Shown: positions 50,601-58,620 of the stretch, piece after piece
Position numbering within the stretch: the stretch's first letter is position 1
Layout of the letters: the number at the start of each line of letters is the position of its first letter
Origin: Chloroflexota bacterium
GTDB taxonomy: Bacteria > Chloroflexota > Dehalococcoidia > JACPQK01
Direction: 5' to 3'
NCBI GenBank assembly: GCA_016190505.1
Contig: JACPQM010000081.1
Span: 1 to 64,000, forward strand
Length of the DNA: 64,000 nt
Position numbers and translations under genes: made by a program
The notes under the pieces: model-generated
Told to the model about the DNA's origin: nothing
Database searches by the model: none
The model's input: the letters and a program-made list of their open reading frames with translations, nothing else

Positions 50601-51854
50601 CTATAGCCCGATCACCATCAGCTCTTCATATGGCCACTTGCACAGGTTCTCGCACCCGTTATCGGTGAGCCGGTAGGTGTTCTCTATGGCTACTCCATCC
50701 TTCTCGCCCCACAGGGTAGTATGGTAGGCGATGATCATGTTCTTTTCCAGGGTTATCGGCGGCTCCTCCAGGGTGCAATAGGGGGCTTCGTCATGGGCCA
50801 TGCCCATGCCGCCGAAGTGGTTGCTCCAGCCCGACCACCCCGCGCGGAACTTGTGTATGTCTTCCATGGTCCGGAACACGGGCTTGGGGGTAGGCCGAAG
50901 CTTGACCACTTCGTGGGTAGTGAGTCCAGGGCGCAGGAACCCGGCGGCCCGGTGCTGCATGTCCACCGCCACCTGGTAGATCGCGTTCTGAAGCTCCGTA
51001 GGCTTGGCGGCGATGGAGAAGGTGCGATCATAGCACACCTTGTATCCGCAGTAGGTGACATGGCAAGCCTCGATGCCGAACAGCTCGCTGGGCCGGATGG
51101 TCCTGTCTGACCAGTTGTAGCTCCTGGGAGCTGCCCTTGGTCCGGAGTTGGTCACCCAACCCTCGATGTACTCCGCCCCCGCCGAGAGGATGGCCTTGGA
51201 CATGATGCCCCGGGCATCGTTCTCAGTCATGCCCGGCCTCAGCTCCCGGACCAGGGCTGCGTAGCCGGCCTCGTTGCAGGAGGCGCCCATCTCCATCAGC
51301 TCAATCTCAGCCTCAGTTTTCACCATCCGGGCCTCCTGCATCCAGGCGTTTCCGTCCACGACCTTGATGCCGGCCGCCTGGAGGGCGTTGGTGAAATGAG
51401 GGCTGGCAAAGTCGTTGCTCAGGGGCAGGTCGGCGACGCCATGCTGCTTCAGTATCGCTTTTATCTGCTCGGCTGACCTCTTCCATTTCTTGTCGTTGTC
51501 CGCCTGGGGCCTCAAGCGGAGCACCCCGGGCTGAAGAAGCTCCTCGTCAGTAGTGATCCTGCCTTCCAGCCAGGGGTAGTCCTCCCTCACCCGGGACTCG
51601 TCCAGTCCCCTGCTGGCATGGATGTAGGGGAAGCCCGCATCCCGCACGAATAGCGAGAAATGCACCGGATGGTGCCTGGAGTAGGGATGGTTGAACGTGC
51701 TGGCCACATACCGCTGGCTGTCCCAGTCGTAGAGGAGGGCGGAGCCGATGCCATACTTGTGCAGCATCTTGTTGGCCCTGTCCACCCTGTCCGTCCTGAG
51801 CTTGGCAAAGTCGAGCCTCTGTTGCCAGTCCACGTTCATCTTGCCGTGCAGCAT
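50601..51854 (-). CDS. M24-fold protein with almost all metal ligands lost
   Basis: The 417-residue paralogue of 31041 and 45086 lacks most ligands. The first Asp position reads ELFGIEACH, the second is Cys in GYKVCYDRTF (as in 31041), the His position is Gly in FGGMGMAHDEAP and the first Glu position is His in IIAYHTTLWGEKDG. Only the last Glu (VAIENTYRL) is kept. It is most likely not a metallopeptidase. The N-terminal NVDWQQRLDFAKL is shared. ATG 51854 follows AAGGAGG. It lies between two solute-binding lipoprotein genes. Confidence 0.8.
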   Translation of the reverse strand: MLHGKMNVDWQQRLDFAKLRTDRVDRANKMLHKYGIGSALLYDWDSQRYVASTFNHPYSRHHPVHFSLFVRDAGFPYIHASRGLDESRVREDYPWLEGRITTDEELLQPGVLRLRPQADNDKKWKRSAEQIKAILKQHGVADLPLSNDFASPHFTNALQAAGIKVVDGNAWMQEARMVKTEAEIELMEMGASCNEAGYAALVRELRPGMTENDARGIMSKAILSAGAEYIEGWVTNSGPRAAPRSYNWSDRTIRPSELFGIEACHVTYCGYKVCYDRTFSIAAKPTELQNAIYQVAVDMQHRAAGFLRPGLTTHEVVKLRPTPKPVFRTMEDIHKFRAGWSGWSNHFGGMGMAHDEAPYCTLEEPPITLEKNMIIAYHTTLWGEKDGVAIENTYRLTDNGCENLCKWPYEELMVIGL

Positions 51855-51903
51855 GGAAACCTCCTTTGGGGACTTCTAAGGCTGGACATCCGGCACCATT
51901 GTC

Positions 51904-53694
51904 CTACTTGGCCATCCACACCTTCTCACCGAAGGAAGCTGGATAGTAGTGGATATAGGCGTTGTAGTAGAAGTCATGCACCTGCGGACCAGCCGAGGCA
52001 AACCACATGAAGTTGGGGAAGGTCACCAGGTAAGCCTGGTCTATCATCCGGCGCTCCAGGGTCCGCCAGATGTCCCTGGTCTTGCCCGTGTCCGTGGCGG
52101 CCATGAAGTCGTCCACCAGTTTGTCCAAGGCGGTGTCGCTGATGTAGCCCCGGTTCGGGTTGGGGATGGCCCGGCTGTGGAAGTTGGACAGCTCGAAGTA
52201 GGGGTCGTAATGCCCTGGCTTGGCAATGACCCCGTCCTCGTCGTACTTACCCACGGTGCTGGTGGCCTGGTAGAGGGCGTACGCCTGGTAGTTGACCTTG
52301 ACATCGAACCCGGCCTGCTTGGCCATGGCGGAGACGGACTCGGCCAACTCGTTGAAGGGAGTCCCATACTGCCTGGTGTAGTTGAGGGTAACAGCCAGGC
52401 CGTTGGGATAGCCGGCTTCCGCCAGCAGCTTCTTGGCCTCGCTGGGGTTGTATTGCAGGTACTTCTGGAGCTCAGGGGGCACTTCCTCCCGGCTATAGCG
52501 ATCGGGCTGGACCTCTGTCCAGAAGGCCATCCACATGCCCCGCCCGCTCAGAGGCCCCTGGATCATGCCATCACGGTCAATGGCCATGGACAGCGCACGG
52601 CGCACCCTGACGTCGTTGAATGGGGGCTTGTCGTTTCTCGGGAAGATGCGAAGGCTGCCAGTGGGTGAAGGACACTGATATACCTGCATCCCAGGCCGCT
52701 CTTTAAGCATCAGGGCCACGGGCTCTCCCAGCTCGTCTGTCCATACGTCAAGCTTGCCGCCGATCATGGCGGCCGCCCGGGTGCTCACATCGGGGATGAC
52801 CAGGAAGTCTATGCCATCCACGTAGGGAAGGCCAGGCTTCCAGTAGTCCGGGTTGCGCACGAAGCTAGCCCTGGTCCCTGGCCGGTACTCTTTGTACATG
52901 AAGGGACCGCTGCCGATCCAGGAGCCCTCGTTGGGGTCGGTCCAGTCCCCCTTCGCCCCCGCCGACTCCTTGGCCAGGATGACCGAACCGTAGTGCGGGG
53001 TCAGCACTCCATTGATGAACCCGGGCTGGGGGACCTTGAACTTGAAGTCTACCGCGTACCGGTCCACGGCGACCACATCGGTGAGCTCCGTCAGCAGGGC
53101 TTCATACCGCGCTGAATACTGGATCCAGTATTTCGCGCTGAACACCAGGTCGTCCGACGTCATCTCGCGCCCGTTGACCGGAGGCTTCTTGGCGAACGTG
53201 ATCCCTTTCTTCAGGGTGACACGCAGCGTTGTGTCATTGATCCAGTCCCACTTCTCGGCCGTGTCTGGCACAGGGGCCATGGAGCACGCCGAATCGGGGA
53301 AAGCCTGGAGATTGGCCACCTGCTGGAACACCGTGTTGTGCATCTTGCGCACGTCGCGAGCGCTGCCGGGGGTCTTGCCCGGGTCCCAGCTCGCCGGGTC
53401 GGCCCGCAGGTGAACCTTGAGGGTGCCCCCGCGCTGGGGCTGGGCGACCGCGGGCTTCGTGGGCACCGCCGTGGGCGCCGCCGTTGGGGTGGCGGTGGGC
53501 GCGGTTACGCCCGGCGTTGAAGGTGTGGCTGTCGCCTCTGCCACGCTGGTGGGCGCGGCCGTGGCCGCGGGGGGCGACGGGGTGGCCGTCGCCTCTGCCG
53601 CCGGGCCGCAGGCCGCCAGCAATAACGTCAGTAGCCCGATGAACGCCAATGCCCTGGTGCCTCGAAGACCTTGCCTCAAGTGCTTGGCTCGCAT
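51904..53694 (-). CDS. Family 5 extracellular solute-binding lipoprotein
   Basis: The protein of about 596 residues has a lipobox LLAACGPAA (about residues 20-28), a Thr/Pro/Ala linker of ~60 residues, then RGGTLKVHLRADPASWDPG, KWDWINDTTLRVTLKKGITFAKKPPVNGREMTSDD, RNDKPPFNDVRVRRALSMAIDRDGMI and YNPSEAKKLLAEAGY. ATG 53694 follows GGGAGG. It is divergent from the LysR gene at 53801, and the ~106-bp gap holds the regulator's promoter; autoregulation and control of this operon by LysR are likely. Confidence 0.9.
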   Translation of the reverse strand: MRAKHLRQGLRGTRALAFIGLLTLLLAACGPAAEATATPSPPAATAAPTSVAEATATPSTPGVTAPTATPTAAPTAVPTKPAVAQPQRGGTLKVHLRADPASWDPGKTPGSARDVRKMHNTVFQQVANLQAFPDSACSMAPVPDTAEKWDWINDTTLRVTLKKGITFAKKPPVNGREMTSDDLVFSAKYWIQYSARYEALLTELTDVVAVDRYAVDFKFKVPQPGFINGVLTPHYGSVILAKESAGAKGDWTDPNEGSWIGSGPFMYKEYRPGTRASFVRNPDYWKPGLPYVDGIDFLVIPDVSTRAAAMIGGKLDVWTDELGEPVALMLKERPGMQVYQCPSPTGSLRIFPRNDKPPFNDVRVRRALSMAIDRDGMIQGPLSGRGMWMAFWTEVQPDRYSREEVPPELQKYLQYNPSEAKKLLAEAGYPNGLAVTLNYTRQYGTPFNELAESVSAMAKQAGFDVKVNYQAYALYQATSTVGKYDEDGVIAKPGHYDPYFELSNFHSRAIPNPNRGYISDTALDKLVDDFMAATDTGKTRDIWRTLERRMIDQAYLVTFPNFMWFASAGPQVHDFYYNAYIHYYPASFGEKVWMAK

Positions 53695-53744
53695 GGGGCC
53701 ATTCCTCCCTGAATTTGAATCGTCGGTCATGCCAGGCAACGCTC

Positions 53745-53773
53745 TTGATTTGTCCGCACGCCGCCAGTATAAT
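53745..53773 (+). promoter_or_regulatory. Sigma-70-type promoter of the LysR gene
   Basis: TTGATT (53745-53750), a 17-bp spacer, then TATAAT (53768-53773), close to consensus. It points at the LysR gene and lies between it and the divergent solute-binding gene. Confidence 0.75.
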
Positions 53774-53800
53774 CGCTCTACTCCCGTATGAGCGGGCAGT

Positions 53801-54757
53801 TTGGAGAGACCCCATTGCGTTTTTCAATACTGGTCATTGATTGAGGCGCAGGTGCAACGTCAGAGGTCTGGAGGCTACTACAAACAGAACAGGTTGCAGC
53901 AGTTGCGTGCCTTCTACCACGTTGCCCTCCATGACGGTTTCACTGAGGCTGCCAAGGCGGTGCATGTATCTCAGGCTACGCTGAGTTTGCAGGTGAAAGC
54001 CCTCGAGAAAGAGTTTGAGACACAGCTCTTTCAAAGAGTGGGGAACAGGGTGCAGCTCACCCAGGACGGCCATATACTTCTCGAGCTGGCAGCCCCCCTG
54101 GTCAGAGGCCTCGACTCGATACGGGACGTGTTCAATGAGCGGAAGGGCGAAACGGACAGAGGGAGAGTCGTCCTCGCCGCCAGCCAGACAGTTACCCAGT
54201 ATGTGCTTCCTTCCATAATCAAGGCGTACAAGACCAGGTTTCCCCGGGTAGACCTGGTGCTGATGCAAAGGGGAGCCGCAGAGATCCTGTCTCTGCTGCA
54301 AAGGGGGGAAATAGACTTCGGATTCATCCCCGAGCAGGCGTTCCCGGAAAACGTGGCATACACAGAGTGTTGCTCCAGCGAAGCCGTGCTCATTGTGCCC
54401 AGGGGTCATCCCCTGGCAAAGATGGCCAGGGTTACACTGGAAGATGTAGCCAGGTACCCCTTTATCCACAAACGGCCCCAACGAGAGTCCTCCAAGTTCT
54501 TGAGTGAAGGTGGCTTGAGGTACTCGGGTGTTCTGGAGGTCGGTGATAGCGAAGCTGTCAAGAAATACGTGGCGCTGGGCCTGGGAAGTGCGGTGATCGC
54601 CAGGATTTGCCTCCGCCCCGGGGACGAGGAGGAGATCGAGGCCATACCGGCAAACGACCTGTTCGGCAAATGGTCATACGGCGTTGTGCTGATCAGGGGC
54701 CGGTACCTGGCCGCGCCCGTCAGAAAACTTATCGAAGCTATAGCGGAGGCGCCCTAG
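53801..54757 (+). CDS. LysR-family transcriptional regulator
   Basis: The protein of about 301-318 residues has a winged HTH (NRLQQLRAFYHVALHDGFTEAAKAVHVSQATLSLQVKALEKEF) and a C-terminal type-2 periplasmic-like effector domain (DFGFIPEQAFPENVAYTE, RYPFIHKRPQRES). The start is uncertain: TTG 53801 or GTG 53852, both within a few dozen bases of the mapped promoter. It is divergent from the solute-binding gene at 53694 and is the only DNA-binding regulator near the catabolic island. Confidence 0.85.
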   Translation: MERPHCVFQYWSLIEAQVQRQRSGGYYKQNRLQQLRAFYHVALHDGFTEAAKAVHVSQATLSLQVKALEKEFETQLFQRVGNRVQLTQDGHILLELAAPLVRGLDSIRDVFNERKGETDRGRVVLAASQTVTQYVLPSIIKAYKTRFPRVDLVLMQRGAAEILSLLQRGEIDFGFIPEQAFPENVAYTECCSSEAVLIVPRGHPLAKMARVTLEDVARYPFIHKRPQRESSKFLSEGGLRYSGVLEVGDSEAVKKYVALGLGSAVIARICLRPGDEEEIEAIPANDLFGKWSYGVVLIRGRYLAAPVRKLIEAIAEAP

Positions 54758-54760
54758 CGC

Positions 54761-54790
54761 GGCGCCCCGATGAATCGGGGCGCCCCCTAC
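54761..54790. repeat. GGCGCCCCGATGAATCGGGG palindrome
   Basis: A palindrome with arms GGCGCCCCGAT/ATCGGGGCGCC and a trailing CCCTAC sits between the convergent LysR and JAB genes; it overlaps the JAB stop. It may end both transcripts. Confidence 0.75.
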
Positions 54791-55590
54791 GTTTTCCACT
54801 CCCCGTACAGGCCGGCGAGCGTGCTGTCCAGGCCCCACGCGTCCAACCCGGGCAACGCGACGGGAGAGAACTGGCCCGCGCCGGCATCATGCAGAGCCAC
54901 CTGTGGCGGCGAGACAGGGAAGTCCTGGGGACACCCAAAGACAAGGTAGCGGTCGGGGTCCGCGGTGCCGCTTTGGCGGGGTGACAGCGAGGCATAGACG
55001 TTGTAGTTGCCATCTTCGGTGCGGCGGACCTCTACACGGGACCCGGTATCCTTGAGCGCTGCTACCTCCTGGGCCAGGCGCTCTTTTCCTCGCGGGGACT
55101 CGTACCATTGGCCTGACAGCAAGCCGGCGTAGGGCACGACCTGCCACTCGACCCGTGTGTACCCGGTCCTTTGCGCCAAATAGGGGACTACCTTGACGGA
55201 GCCCCCCCGCTGGGTGCAGATGGGGATGAGCAGGTCTTGCCCGGGGACCTCCGGATCGGCGATGTCCTGCCACGCGCTACGCAGGTCGCCAGCGCTGGGG
55301 TAGGGCATCTCCGGAGGGTGCTGGTGCCATACTCCCAGATAGTTGACCCCGAAGCATTGGAACAGGTAGTCCAGCACCCGCTGAAGGTAGACCGTGTCCT
55401 TGGCGAAGGCCACCGGGCTATGTATCGCATTGGGGCCGGGGCCGGTGGCATGGGTAACGGTGGATACCCCACCGTGGCGCCGCCCGACCAGGATGCCCCC
55501 GGTCTCGCAGTCAGGCCAGCGGCGGGCCTCGGCCTCGAGCGCCGCCAGCGCCCGGTCGGCAATGGCGCAGGATACTGCCGGATCAACCAT
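54787..55590 (-). CDS. JAB/JAMM (MPN+) isopeptidase of the ubiquitin-like operon
   Basis: The 267-residue protein has an N-terminal JAB fold with a complete JAMM zinc signature: Glu29 (WPDCETGGILVG), His89-x-His91 (VWHQHPPEM), Ser99 and Asp102 (PYPSAGD), i.e. E...HxHx10D. JAMM proteases of bacteria process Ubl precursors or remove modifiers; eukaryotic Rpn11/CSN5 are relatives. The C-terminal ~130 residues (VVPYLAQRTGYTRVEWQVV, RGKERLAQEVAAL) are of unknown role. It is the last gene of the E2-E1-JAB run, 23 bases after the E1 stop. ATG 55590. Confidence 0.88.
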   Translation of the reverse strand: MVDPAVSCAIADRALAALEAEARRWPDCETGGILVGRRHGGVSTVTHATGPGPNAIHSPVAFAKDTVYLQRVLDYLFQCFGVNYLGVWHQHPPEMPYPSAGDLRSAWQDIADPEVPGQDLLIPICTQRGGSVKVVPYLAQRTGYTRVEWQVVPYAGLLSGQWYESPRGKERLAQEVAALKDTGSRVEVRRTEDGNYNVYASLSPRQSGTADPDRYLVFGCPQDFPVSPPQVALHDAGAGQFSPVALPGLDAWGLDSTLAGLYGEWKT

Positions 55591-55613
55591 CGGTGATTAT
55601 CCTTCGGTCCTCC

Positions 55614-56840
55614 TCAGGATGTACCTTTCCCACCCCGGCACACCGGGCAATCAGAAAGCGGACGGACCCGGGCGAAGTAACGCGACAGGGGACGGGTGAA
55701 CACCCCCCCTTCCTCGGGACGCGCGCGGTTCACCCACAGGATGATGTCAGCGTCCAGGTCCTCCAGGGTGCCAGTGCCCCGGAGTAGCGTGAGCAGGGCC
55801 ACCCGCGCCTGGAGCAGGGCGATCATGCCGACGTCCAGGCCCAGGCCAGGCTCAGCCTTGACTGGCTCGCTGGGGGCCGTGTAGTCGTCTCCCTCGTCCT
55901 CGGCCAGGGCGCGCACGGTGTCCACCAGCGTCTGGCGCACACAGGCGTAGCACCCCGTCTCCCCGGGGACGATGCGCACTACCTCCCCAGCGTAGGCACG
56001 GGAGTAGGCCCCCGCGTAGACGGCGGGCCTCTCCGCCACCAGGCACACCTCGTTAATCAGGTATTTCGAAAGCTCCGTATCGGTGGCTACCACCACCAGG
56101 TCGCTCTTGTCCACAGCCGCCATTAGCAGGTCGGAGTCCTGGGTGATGTCTTTCTCGTGGCAGTCCACGGAGACCGCTGGGTTGCGGTCCAACAAGAGGT
56201 CACGCACCGCCCGCGTCTTGAAGCGGCCCACGTCTCGCAGGCCGCAGGCGTGGCGTGGCACGTTGTGGGCGGTGAGCCTATCATGGTCCACAAGAAGGAA
56301 ATGTCCTACGCCGGCCTTGGCCAGCTCCAGCGCCGCCAGGCTGCCGCCGCTGCCTACCCCGATAACGGCCACCGTCTTGGAGGCGAGTCCCGACATGTCG
56401 GGACCGTAGATGCCCTGGAGGCGGGAAAACAGGTCGCGTTGCAGGCGGACGACCTCCACCTGGCACGGCTCGGGGGTCGCACCATGTCCGGCGACATAGA
56501 ACGCCCGTAGGGGCGTATTGCCATACGCCCCTACCCCTGGCACATCCCCACCAGGGACCAGCACCAGAGAGAGCGCCGGCATGTTCCTCCGTAGGGGCAA
56601 CGACATGTTTGGGCCAACCGCCCCTACGACTCGCACTGCCACTGGCTGCGCACCATGTAGGGGCGCCCCGATTGTCTGTGGCGCCCCTACGTGGATAACG
56701 TCTTCCCCGGGCCGCACCCAGGCCGAAAGGCTGAGGGGCGTGGGCGCATTGGCACGCGCCGCCTCCGCTAAGGCTTGTTCGAGGGCTTCGGACAGGACGA
56801 CCCACACGGCACGGTAGGGGCGACCCGGCGGGTCGCCCAC
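55614..56840 (-). CDS. E1-like (ThiF/MoeB-type) activating enzyme
   Basis: The 408-residue protein has an ATP-binding ThiF domain at about residues 145-390: VAVIGVGSGGSLAALELAKAGVG (GxGxxG), LLVDHD and HNVPRH with the conserved Asn and Arg, and Cys pairs C297-x2-C300 and C398-x2-C401 that can hold zinc. E1 enzymes adenylate a Ubl C terminus. The first ~140 residues are not a known domain. In-frame dispersed palindromes encode residues ~51-62, 72-85 and 103-112 (VGA...PLH/PLR), and a fourth covers the start. GTG 56840 directly abuts the E2 stop. The catalytic Cys for thioester formation is not obvious. Confidence 0.85.
   Translation of the reverse strand: MGDPPGRPYRAVWVVLSEALEQALAEAARANAPTPLSLSAWVRPGEDVIHVGAPQTIGAPLHGAQPVAVRVVGAVGPNMSLPLRRNMPALSLVLVPGGDVPGVGAYGNTPLRAFYVAGHGATPEPCQVEVVRLQRDLFSRLQGIYGPDMSGLASKTVAVIGVGSGGSLAALELAKAGVGHFLLVDHDRLTAHNVPRHACGLRDVGRFKTRAVRDLLLDRNPAVSVDCHEKDITQDSDLLMAAVDKSDLVVVATDTELSKYLINEVCLVAERPAVYAGAYSRAYAGEVVRIVPGETGCYACVRQTLVDTVRALAEDEGDDYTAPSEPVKAEPGLGLDVGMIALLQARVALLTLLRGTGTLEDLDADIILWVNRARPEEGGVFTRPLSRYFARVRPLSDCPVCRGGKGTS
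56507..56690. repeat. Three GTAGGGGC palindromes inside the E1-like gene
   Basis: Elements at 56507-56534, 56591-56627 and 56657-56690 lie in the coding strand of the E1-like gene; a fourth (56814-56838) spans its start. Read on the minus strand, each enters in the same phase (GTA GGG GCx, giving Val-Gly-Ala), the frame is kept and no stop is created. They may be late insertions into the variable N-terminal segment. Confidence 0.85.
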
Positions 56841-58088
56841 CTACGCCCGGACGGTGACCACCACCTGGTCCCGCTCGTGTCCCGGCCACTCGCCGGTGGC
56901 CTGCCACACCTCGTAGCAATGGAGCCACTTGGCCACCCAGGAGACAATCGTGGCCGCTGTGGTGGAAGCCTCCCATGCCTTGTCGTCAGGATGGAAGAGA
57001 CAAAGATGCCCATCCTCGTAGATGTGGCGGCTCTTCTTGATGGGTGGGTAGGTAACATAGACCTTGGGGGGCAGGTACGGGAAGGCTGAGGGATAGTGCA
57101 TCTCTATGGTATAGGTCTTGCCCAATCGGGTGGTGAGCTGCCCCTTCCAGTAGGCCTCGCCCTGGGGAGTGGTGACCAGGGCCATCTGAGGATAGAAGCT
57201 CTTCATGGCGTCCTTCTCTTCCTGGAACCGCCTCTGGCGCAGCTTATACCACTGGGGGCTGTACCACATCTGGTCCTTGAGCTTGGCCACCTGCTCGCCT
57301 TCAGCGGTGCGCAGGGCGCCGCGTTCGGCGACCAGGGTGCCCTTGTCGGCGTCGTCCGGCGTAAAAAGTTTGCCATCGGGCCCGGCGACTACGGGCTCGC
57401 CTCGCCGCAAGCTGGTCACGAACCTCTCGTACTCTTCCGCGCAGGGCTGGCAGTTGCCTGTGGCGGCATGCAGATGGTCCTTGCCGGCCACCCGGTGGCA
57501 CTTGGGGCACTCAAAGGTGTTGGCCGTGGACACCTGCTGGCCGCACAGGGAGCAGCGGACGGTGGAGGCCCGCACCTCGTCGTCCAGGCAGAAAGCGCAT
57601 AGCTTGCGGGACTCGTCGTAGTCCTTCGGGCAAAATGGATACCGCCCGCAGCGAGGACAGCGATGGGTCTTGTCCTTGTAGACGAAGTCGCCGCAGTAGG
57701 GGCAGTAAGTGTCGTCTGACCGGGTCACCTCAATCTTTTCTACCTTGAAGTGGGTCTCTGGTCCTCCGATCTGGATGACGCGGCCACCCTCGGGCGTGGG
57801 CGCCCGGCGTTGACCGAGGCCGACCGCGCCCAGCGCCTGCTGGGCCGCACTGGTGGCCTCCAGTTCGCCCTGTCCGAACTCCGTATCCTGACCCTGTCGG
57901 GATGCCGCGGCTCGGAGAGCAGAGTTTAAGGGTTGCCCGGCGATGCTGACCTGGGTATCGGCGTTGGTCACCCCGACGTCGCCCCCGGGGCCAGATAAGG
58001 GGGGCGCCGCCTTCAAGGGCTGGCCGCAGCGCGGGCAAAACTTGCTTGGGACATCTGTCACATTGCCGCAACCAGGACATGTAACCAT
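56841..58088 (-). CDS. E2-like conjugating enzyme fused to zinc-ribbon and multi-Cys (RING-like) region
   Basis: The 415-residue chain (ATG 58088 after GGGAGAGAG) starts with a zinc ribbon C4-x2-C7...C18-x2-C21, then a linker. A dense Cys region at about 129-216 follows (CPYC, CPRC, C153, CAFC, CSLC, CPKC, CQPC; ~13 Cys plus His), compatible with several zinc sites, possibly treble-clef/RING-like. Residues about 275-405 are a UBC fold: PPKVYVTYPPI and HIYEDGHLCLFHPDDKAWE, with catalytic Cys363 where eukaryotic E2s have the active Cys; HPN is not conserved. It precedes the E1 and JAB genes, giving an E2-E1-JAB operon. No Ubl gene is next to it. E3-like function of the Cys region is inference. 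Confidence 0.82.
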   Translation of the reverse strand: MVTCPGCGNVTDVPSKFCPRCGQPLKAAPPLSGPGGDVGVTNADTQVSIAGQPLNSALRAAASRQGQDTEFGQGELEATSAAQQALGAVGLGQRRAPTPEGGRVIQIGGPETHFKVEKIEVTRSDDTYCPYCGDFVYKDKTHRCPRCGRYPFCPKDYDESRKLCAFCLDDEVRASTVRCSLCGQQVSTANTFECPKCHRVAGKDHLHAATGNCQPCAEEYERFVTSLRRGEPVVAGPDGKLFTPDDADKGTLVAERGALRTAEGEQVAKLKDQMWYSPQWYKLRQRRFQEEKDAMKSFYPQMALVTTPQGEAYWKGQLTTRLGKTYTIEMHYPSAFPYLPPKVYVTYPPIKKSRHIYEDGHLCLFHPDDKAWEASTTAATIVSWVAKWLHCYEVWQATGEWPGHERDQVVVTVRA

Positions 58089-58222
58089 AGCTCTCTCCCG
58101 CCCAGAATGGCGTATCAATAATGCCACTATAGCACAGGCGAGTCAATGGCCCCTGCCCTACCGCAAACCGTGGATTGATACGCGCGGCTGGTGGTCACCC
58201 ACCGGATAAGGCGGCCTCTTCT

Positions 58223-58333
58223 GTCATTCTGAGGGAGCCCTTCGTCCCGACTTGCCGGGACTCGAGGGTAAACTTCGCGACCGAAGAATCCGTCTCTCGG
58301 CGCAATGACAACCCAGTGGTACGGATTCTTCGC
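58223..58333. repeat. CATTCTGAGGGAG...GAAGAATCCG dispersed inverted repeat
   Basis: The same class of repeat as at 24409: GTCATTCTGAGGGAGCCC, then CGAAGAATCCG, then TACGGATTCTTCG. It fills the gap between the E2 gene and the antitoxin gene at 58375. Promoter signals for the E2 operon are not clear. Confidence 0.7.
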
Positions 58334-58374
58334 CCTTCTGCGGAAGGACTCATAATTCCGGGCGAGGGAATCAA

Positions 58375-58620
58375 TCAGATACCCCTGGACTTGCGGTACT
58401 GCGACAGCGACATCCCCTGGCGTTCCCCCTTAGCCTTGTCGAGCATGGCACGGAAGCGAGGGCTCCTTTCCAGGAGGTAATCCTCGATGTCACGGTCCTC
58501 GATGTGCTCGATCACCGCGGTGACCTTGCCGTTCTTCGTGACAAAAACAGGTCCGTCTTTTACGGCCGCAAGGTACCTGGCGAAATTGTTCCGTACGTCT
58601 CCCATGGGTGCTACCTTCAT
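58375..58620 (-). CDS. Phd/YefM-type antitoxin
   Basis: The 81-residue protein begins MKVAPMGDVRNNFARYLAAVKDGPVFVTKNGKVTAVIEHIED, the Phd/YefM DNA-binding fold, and ends in a helical tail that would neutralise the toxin. It overlaps the toxin stop by four bases. In most such pairs the antitoxin gene is first; here the toxin precedes it, a reversed order known for a minority of modules. Confidence 0.88.
   Translation of the reverse strand: MKVAPMGDVRNNFARYLAAVKDGPVFVTKNGKVTAVIEHIEDRDIEDYLLERSPRFRAMLDKAKGERQGMSLSQYRKSRGI

Noticed and set aside
54787-58088. Assignment as a type II CBASS or a standard Bil operon
   Set aside because: No CD-NTase, no effector and no Ubl gene are found, and E1 and E2 are separate chains with an added zinc region, so neither label fits.
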